From: Bacillus sp. es.036
Lineage (GTDB): Bacteria; Bacillota; Bacilli; Bacillales; Guptibacillaceae
Direction of reading: 5' to 3'
DNA length: 64,000 bases
Assembly (NCBI RefSeq): GCF_002563635.1
Contig: NZ_PDIZ01000001.1
Coordinates: 248,001-312,000 of the forward strand
Shown in pieces: positions 61,589 to 64,000 of this stretch (position 1 is its first letter; each line of letters opens with the position of its first letter). The position numbers and the translations under genes were made by a program. The notes under the pieces are model-generated. The model saw nothing but the letters and a program-made list of their open reading frames with translations, was not told where the DNA came from and did no database searches.

Positions 61589-61939
61589 TTACTTTTCTTC
61601 GTAGAACGTTATCCGATTTAGAAACGGGTCGGTGACAGTCATTTCGATGGTTTTCCAGGAGGTATGCCTCATCCCTGGATTGGAATAGGCATATTCTTTT
61701 TGTGAAAGGATGTGATGATAGTCTTCGACGTTATCTAGCTTTACGCGTATCGAACTTCCTGGTGAAGCGTCTCCATGATGCTCGGTTAAATGAATAAGAG
61801 CGTTATGAAACGAAACTTGAATGTATTCAGGCATATTTTCTTCATACTGATGTCGCCAATCAATCGTAAACCCTAAGAAATCCCGATAAAAGTCAGTGGC
61901 TTTTTCCGTGTCAAAGATGCGAAAAATCGGTGTAATCAT
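61589..61939 (-). CDS. Glyoxalase/bleomycin-resistance (VOC) family protein
   Basis: 116 residues: MITPIFRIFDTEKATDFYRD, FLGFTIDWRHQ, a central HLTEHHGDASPGSSIRVKL and the closing MTVTDPFLNRITFYE. One VOC module of paired beta-alpha-beta-beta-beta units, usually a dimer. His and Glu typical of metal sites are present in HLTEHH and FYE. Substrate unknown. The ribosome binding site is weak. Confidence 0.85.
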   Translation of the reverse strand: MITPIFRIFDTEKATDFYRDFLGFTIDWRHQYEENMPEYIQVSFHNALIHLTEHHGDASPGSSIRVKLDNVEDYHHILSQKEYAYSNPGMRHTSWKTIEMTVTDPFLNRITFYEEK

Positions 61940-62134
61940 AAGGAGAAAGAACCTGCCTTTCCTTTATAGTTTTTCAACCTTTTGATTCATCAAGGTAAAG
62001 CAATCCGACAAGGCTGACTGGCGTACATTCATCATATAACGAATTCATCTCTATAAAAAGGGTATCTGTAAAAAAAGGGTAAAGAAGTTTGGAAATGTGA
62101 AATCCCTTAGTAAAAAAGCTCATGAACAGAAAAA

Positions 62135-62161
62135 AAGAGTCCGGTTCAGTGCCGGACTCTT
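62135..62161 (-). terminator. Terminator of the AGCS gene
   Basis: AAGAGTCCGG and CCGGACTCTT form a 10-bp stem with a 7-base loop and T-rich sequence on the minus strand. Confidence 0.88.
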
Positions 62162-62173
62162 AAAACAGCGATA

Positions 62174-63619
62174 TTATCCAATCGCTTCCTCTTTTTCAAC
62201 GTCATCTTCTTTCTCCATTTGATCCTCTACCCAGGCATCTGCATTGTGAATCCCTAGCTTAGTAGGATTAAACACAGGGTTTTTCCCTTGTTTCCGCTGA
62301 TTTTCATAGTCTTTTAAAACCTTAAAGGCGATTTTTCCTAACAAACCAATTGCAATCAAGTTAATCACCGTCATCAGTGCCATAAAGAGATCGGCCATTT
62401 TCCATACGAGACTTAAGCTTGAAATCGAGCCGATCAGCACAAATGCCATCGTAGCGAGACGGAACAGAAAAAGTGTTCCTCTGCTTTTTTTAATAAACTC
62501 AATATTGGTTTCGCCATAGTAGTAAGAGCCAATAATCGAACTGAAAGCGAACAAGAAAATCGCTATGGAGATAAAAATACCCGACCATCCACCAATATGA
62601 GAGTTTAGTGAGTTTTGAAGTAATTCAATTCCTGTCACTTCAACTGTTCGAAACACAGGAGCTAGTAAGATAATGAAGGCAGTGGATGAACAAACGAGAA
62701 TGGTATCGACAAATACCCCAAGAGATTGAATAAGCCCTTGTTTCGCTGGGTGTGAAGTAGTAGAAGTTGCAGCCGCGTTTGGCGCACTCCCCATACCGGC
62801 TTCATTCGAAAATAGTCCTCGTTTTACTCCGTTCATAATGGCTGCACCAATCGCTCCCCCTACTGCTTGTTCAAATCCAAAAGCACTTCCTACAATGAGG
62901 GCTACGATTGATGGTAGTTCTGCCAGGTTCATAAATAAAACAAACAGGGCAATGACAATATAGAGAATCGCCATAACAGGTACGATCACACTTGATAAGT
63001 TTGCAATTCGATGCACGCCACCGAAGATGACAACCCCAGTCAAAACCGTAATGATAACACCAATAACTAATGGATTTATACCAAATGCATTTTCAAACGC
63101 TAGTGCGATCGTATTACTCTGAACCGAATTGAAGATAAGACCAAACGTAATGGCAATCAAAACGGCAAAAACAATCCCTAACCATCTTGCTTTCAGACCT
63201 TTTTCAATATAATAAGCGGGGCCGCCTCGAAAGGCGTTTTCACCTTTCACCTTGTAAACCTGAGCAAGTGTGCTTTCAATGAAAGCTGTGGCTCCACCAA
63301 GCAGGGCAACCATCCACATCCAGAAAACAGCTCCTGGCCCACCTAGCGTGATCGCCACTGCAACCCCTGCTAAGTTTCCTGTACCAATCCGCGTAGCGGC
63401 ACCGACACAGAAAGATTTAAAAGGTGAAATGTTTTTGGCTCCATCCTTATAATCAGGTTTTTCTCCTAATACGCGAAACATTTCGCCGAAAAATCGAAAT
63501 TGAACAAATCGTGAAGCAATCGTGAAGTAAATGCCAAGTCCAAGTAATCCGGCAATAAGTACGTAACTCCAGAGAATGTTGTTTGAACCATCAATGATAC
63601 TCGTTAGAAATCCTTCCAT
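62174..63619 (-). CDS. Alanine/glycine:cation symporter (AGCS family)
   Basis: 481 residues, about eleven helices. GTGNLAGVAVAITLGGPGAVFW is the AGCS signature (here positions about 79-100), and FSNEAGMGSAPNAAATS the second conserved block. Sodium-driven uptake of alanine or glycine; resembles AlsT of Bacillus, which also takes glutamine. The C-terminus is acidic and cytosolic (EDQMEKEDDVEKEE). Ribosome binding site weak, AGGAGCTGCTCAGCCT. Confidence 0.93.
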   Translation of the reverse strand: MEGFLTSIIDGSNNILWSYVLIAGLLGLGIYFTIASRFVQFRFFGEMFRVLGEKPDYKDGAKNISPFKSFCVGAATRIGTGNLAGVAVAITLGGPGAVFWMWMVALLGGATAFIESTLAQVYKVKGENAFRGGPAYYIEKGLKARWLGIVFAVLIAITFGLIFNSVQSNTIALAFENAFGINPLVIGVIITVLTGVVIFGGVHRIANLSSVIVPVMAILYIVIALFVLFMNLAELPSIVALIVGSAFGFEQAVGGAIGAAIMNGVKRGLFSNEAGMGSAPNAAATSTTSHPAKQGLIQSLGVFVDTILVCSSTAFIILLAPVFRTVEVTGIELLQNSLNSHIGGWSGIFISIAIFLFAFSSIIGSYYYGETNIEFIKKSRGTLFLFRLATMAFVLIGSISSLSLVWKMADLFMALMTVINLIAIGLLGKIAFKVLKDYENQRKQGKNPVFNPTKLGIHNADAWVEDQMEKEDDVEKEEAIG

Positions 63620-63783
63620 AGGCTGAGCAGCTCCTCTAGTTGTAATTTGATTTATTTTTCTGAAAATTTACCGTTAATTATCATTATACATAGGTTCGAC
63701 AAATTAACAATCTATTTCGACAAATTACAACATTTATACAATTTGTAGAAATCCTTACCAGTGGCGTTTTATTTATGTACAGA

Positions 63784-63813
63784 AAAAAGAACCACTTCCA
63801 TTTTTGGAAGCGG
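63784..63813 (-). terminator. Terminator of the amine-oxidase gene
   Basis: Minus strand ACCGCTTCCA and TGGAAGTGGT pair with one mismatch, then TTCTTTTTT. Confidence 0.85.
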
Positions 63814-63834
63814 TACCCATGGGATTAAACATAA

Positions 63835-64000
63835 CTATTTAAGTGGATTTTTTAGCTCGTTGACCTCATAAGCAGCCCTTAGCCCTGATTCAATCGCACC
63901 TTCCATCCACCCGTGAAAGGAAGAAGTATGCTCTCCTGCAAAATGGAGCTTTCCTTCCGGCTGTTTGATGACCTCACCAAGGTTGTTTTCTTGACCGGGA
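63835..64000 (-). CDS. Flavin amine oxidase, C-terminal fragment only
   Basis: The last 54 residues are in the window: [39 protein letters not shown] and [11 protein letters not shown], then TAG. The block [20 protein letters not shown] is the FAD-binding C-terminal motif of flavin monoamine oxidases. Substrate class (amine or amino acid) cannot be decided from this part; the gene runs beyond the window edge. Confidence 0.9.
   Translation of the reverse strand, partial: PGQENNLGEVIKQPEGKLHFAGEHTSSFHGWMEGAIESGLRAAYEVNELKNPLK

Overview
The window is one chromosome stretch of a low-to-mid GC, endospore-forming Firmicute of the family Bacillaceae. Evidence: strong AGGAGG-type ribosome binding sites with frequent TTG/GTG starts, a Spo0E-like phosphatase, a KinB-like sporulation kinase, the glcU-gdh pair, RsbR-type stressosome proteins, a class D sortase, and Fur, GlnR/TnrA, PhoP and sigma-B style sites. 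Several sodium- or osmolyte-linked carriers (GltS, AGCS, BCCT) fit a moderately halophilic or marine relative such as the Alkalihalobacillus/Guptibacillus group; that placement is inference. No rRNA, tRNA, insertion sequence, prophage or CRISPR array was seen.

Layout. 1-10 kb: the start of a lipoteichoic-acid synthase, unknown membrane proteins, a frameshifted DUF4385 gene, an MFS carrier, a RibD-like reductase, a Bax-inhibitor-type protein, a GNAT enzyme and a cytochrome P450 behind a probable TetR-family operator. 10-20 kb: FNT carrier, glcU-gdh, KinB-like kinase, RsbR paralogue, two stand-alone sigma-factor-like fragments, an SDR. 19-28 kb: a cation antiporter behind a yybP-ykoY (Mn2+) riboswitch, catalase with a sigma-B-like promoter, an operon of three tiny membrane proteins, a decayed alpha/beta-hydrolase lipoprotein, a purine permease behind a guanine-type riboswitch, spo0E-like, and a glutamine synthetase paralogue with a perfect GlnR/TnrA box. 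28-33 kb: a Fur-controlled five-gene siderophore operon containing its own flavin reductase. 33-44 kb: AKR, GAF-STAS protein, a divergent PRPP synthase, sortase D beside its probable substrate, a YtkA-like pseudogene, HAD phosphatase, GltS, and small proteins. 44-52 kb: lipoproteins, PhoP-controlled alkaline phosphatase, formamidase-family enzyme, Gfo/Idh/MocA oxidoreductase, glutamate dehydrogenase, quinone-reductase-like enzyme. 52-64 kb: GntP permease beside 3-hydroxybutyrate dehydrogenase, BCCT carrier, a NIPSNAP-Nudix fusion, two SDRs with a MerR regulator, an M50-like membrane protease, AGCS carrier, and the end of a flavin amine oxidase.

Most notable are two families of short intergenic repeats. 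One is built on CGGGYGGTGACAGGCACC, often preceded by TTCGAC, with about nine copies, all after 29 kb. The other is built on CGCGGAATT, in two clusters 40 kb apart. At least four genes look broken (DUF4385, a small membrane protein, the alpha/beta-hydrolase, YtkA-like), and two more have suspicious changes (HEIGY metalloprotease-like protein, PRPP synthase paralogue).
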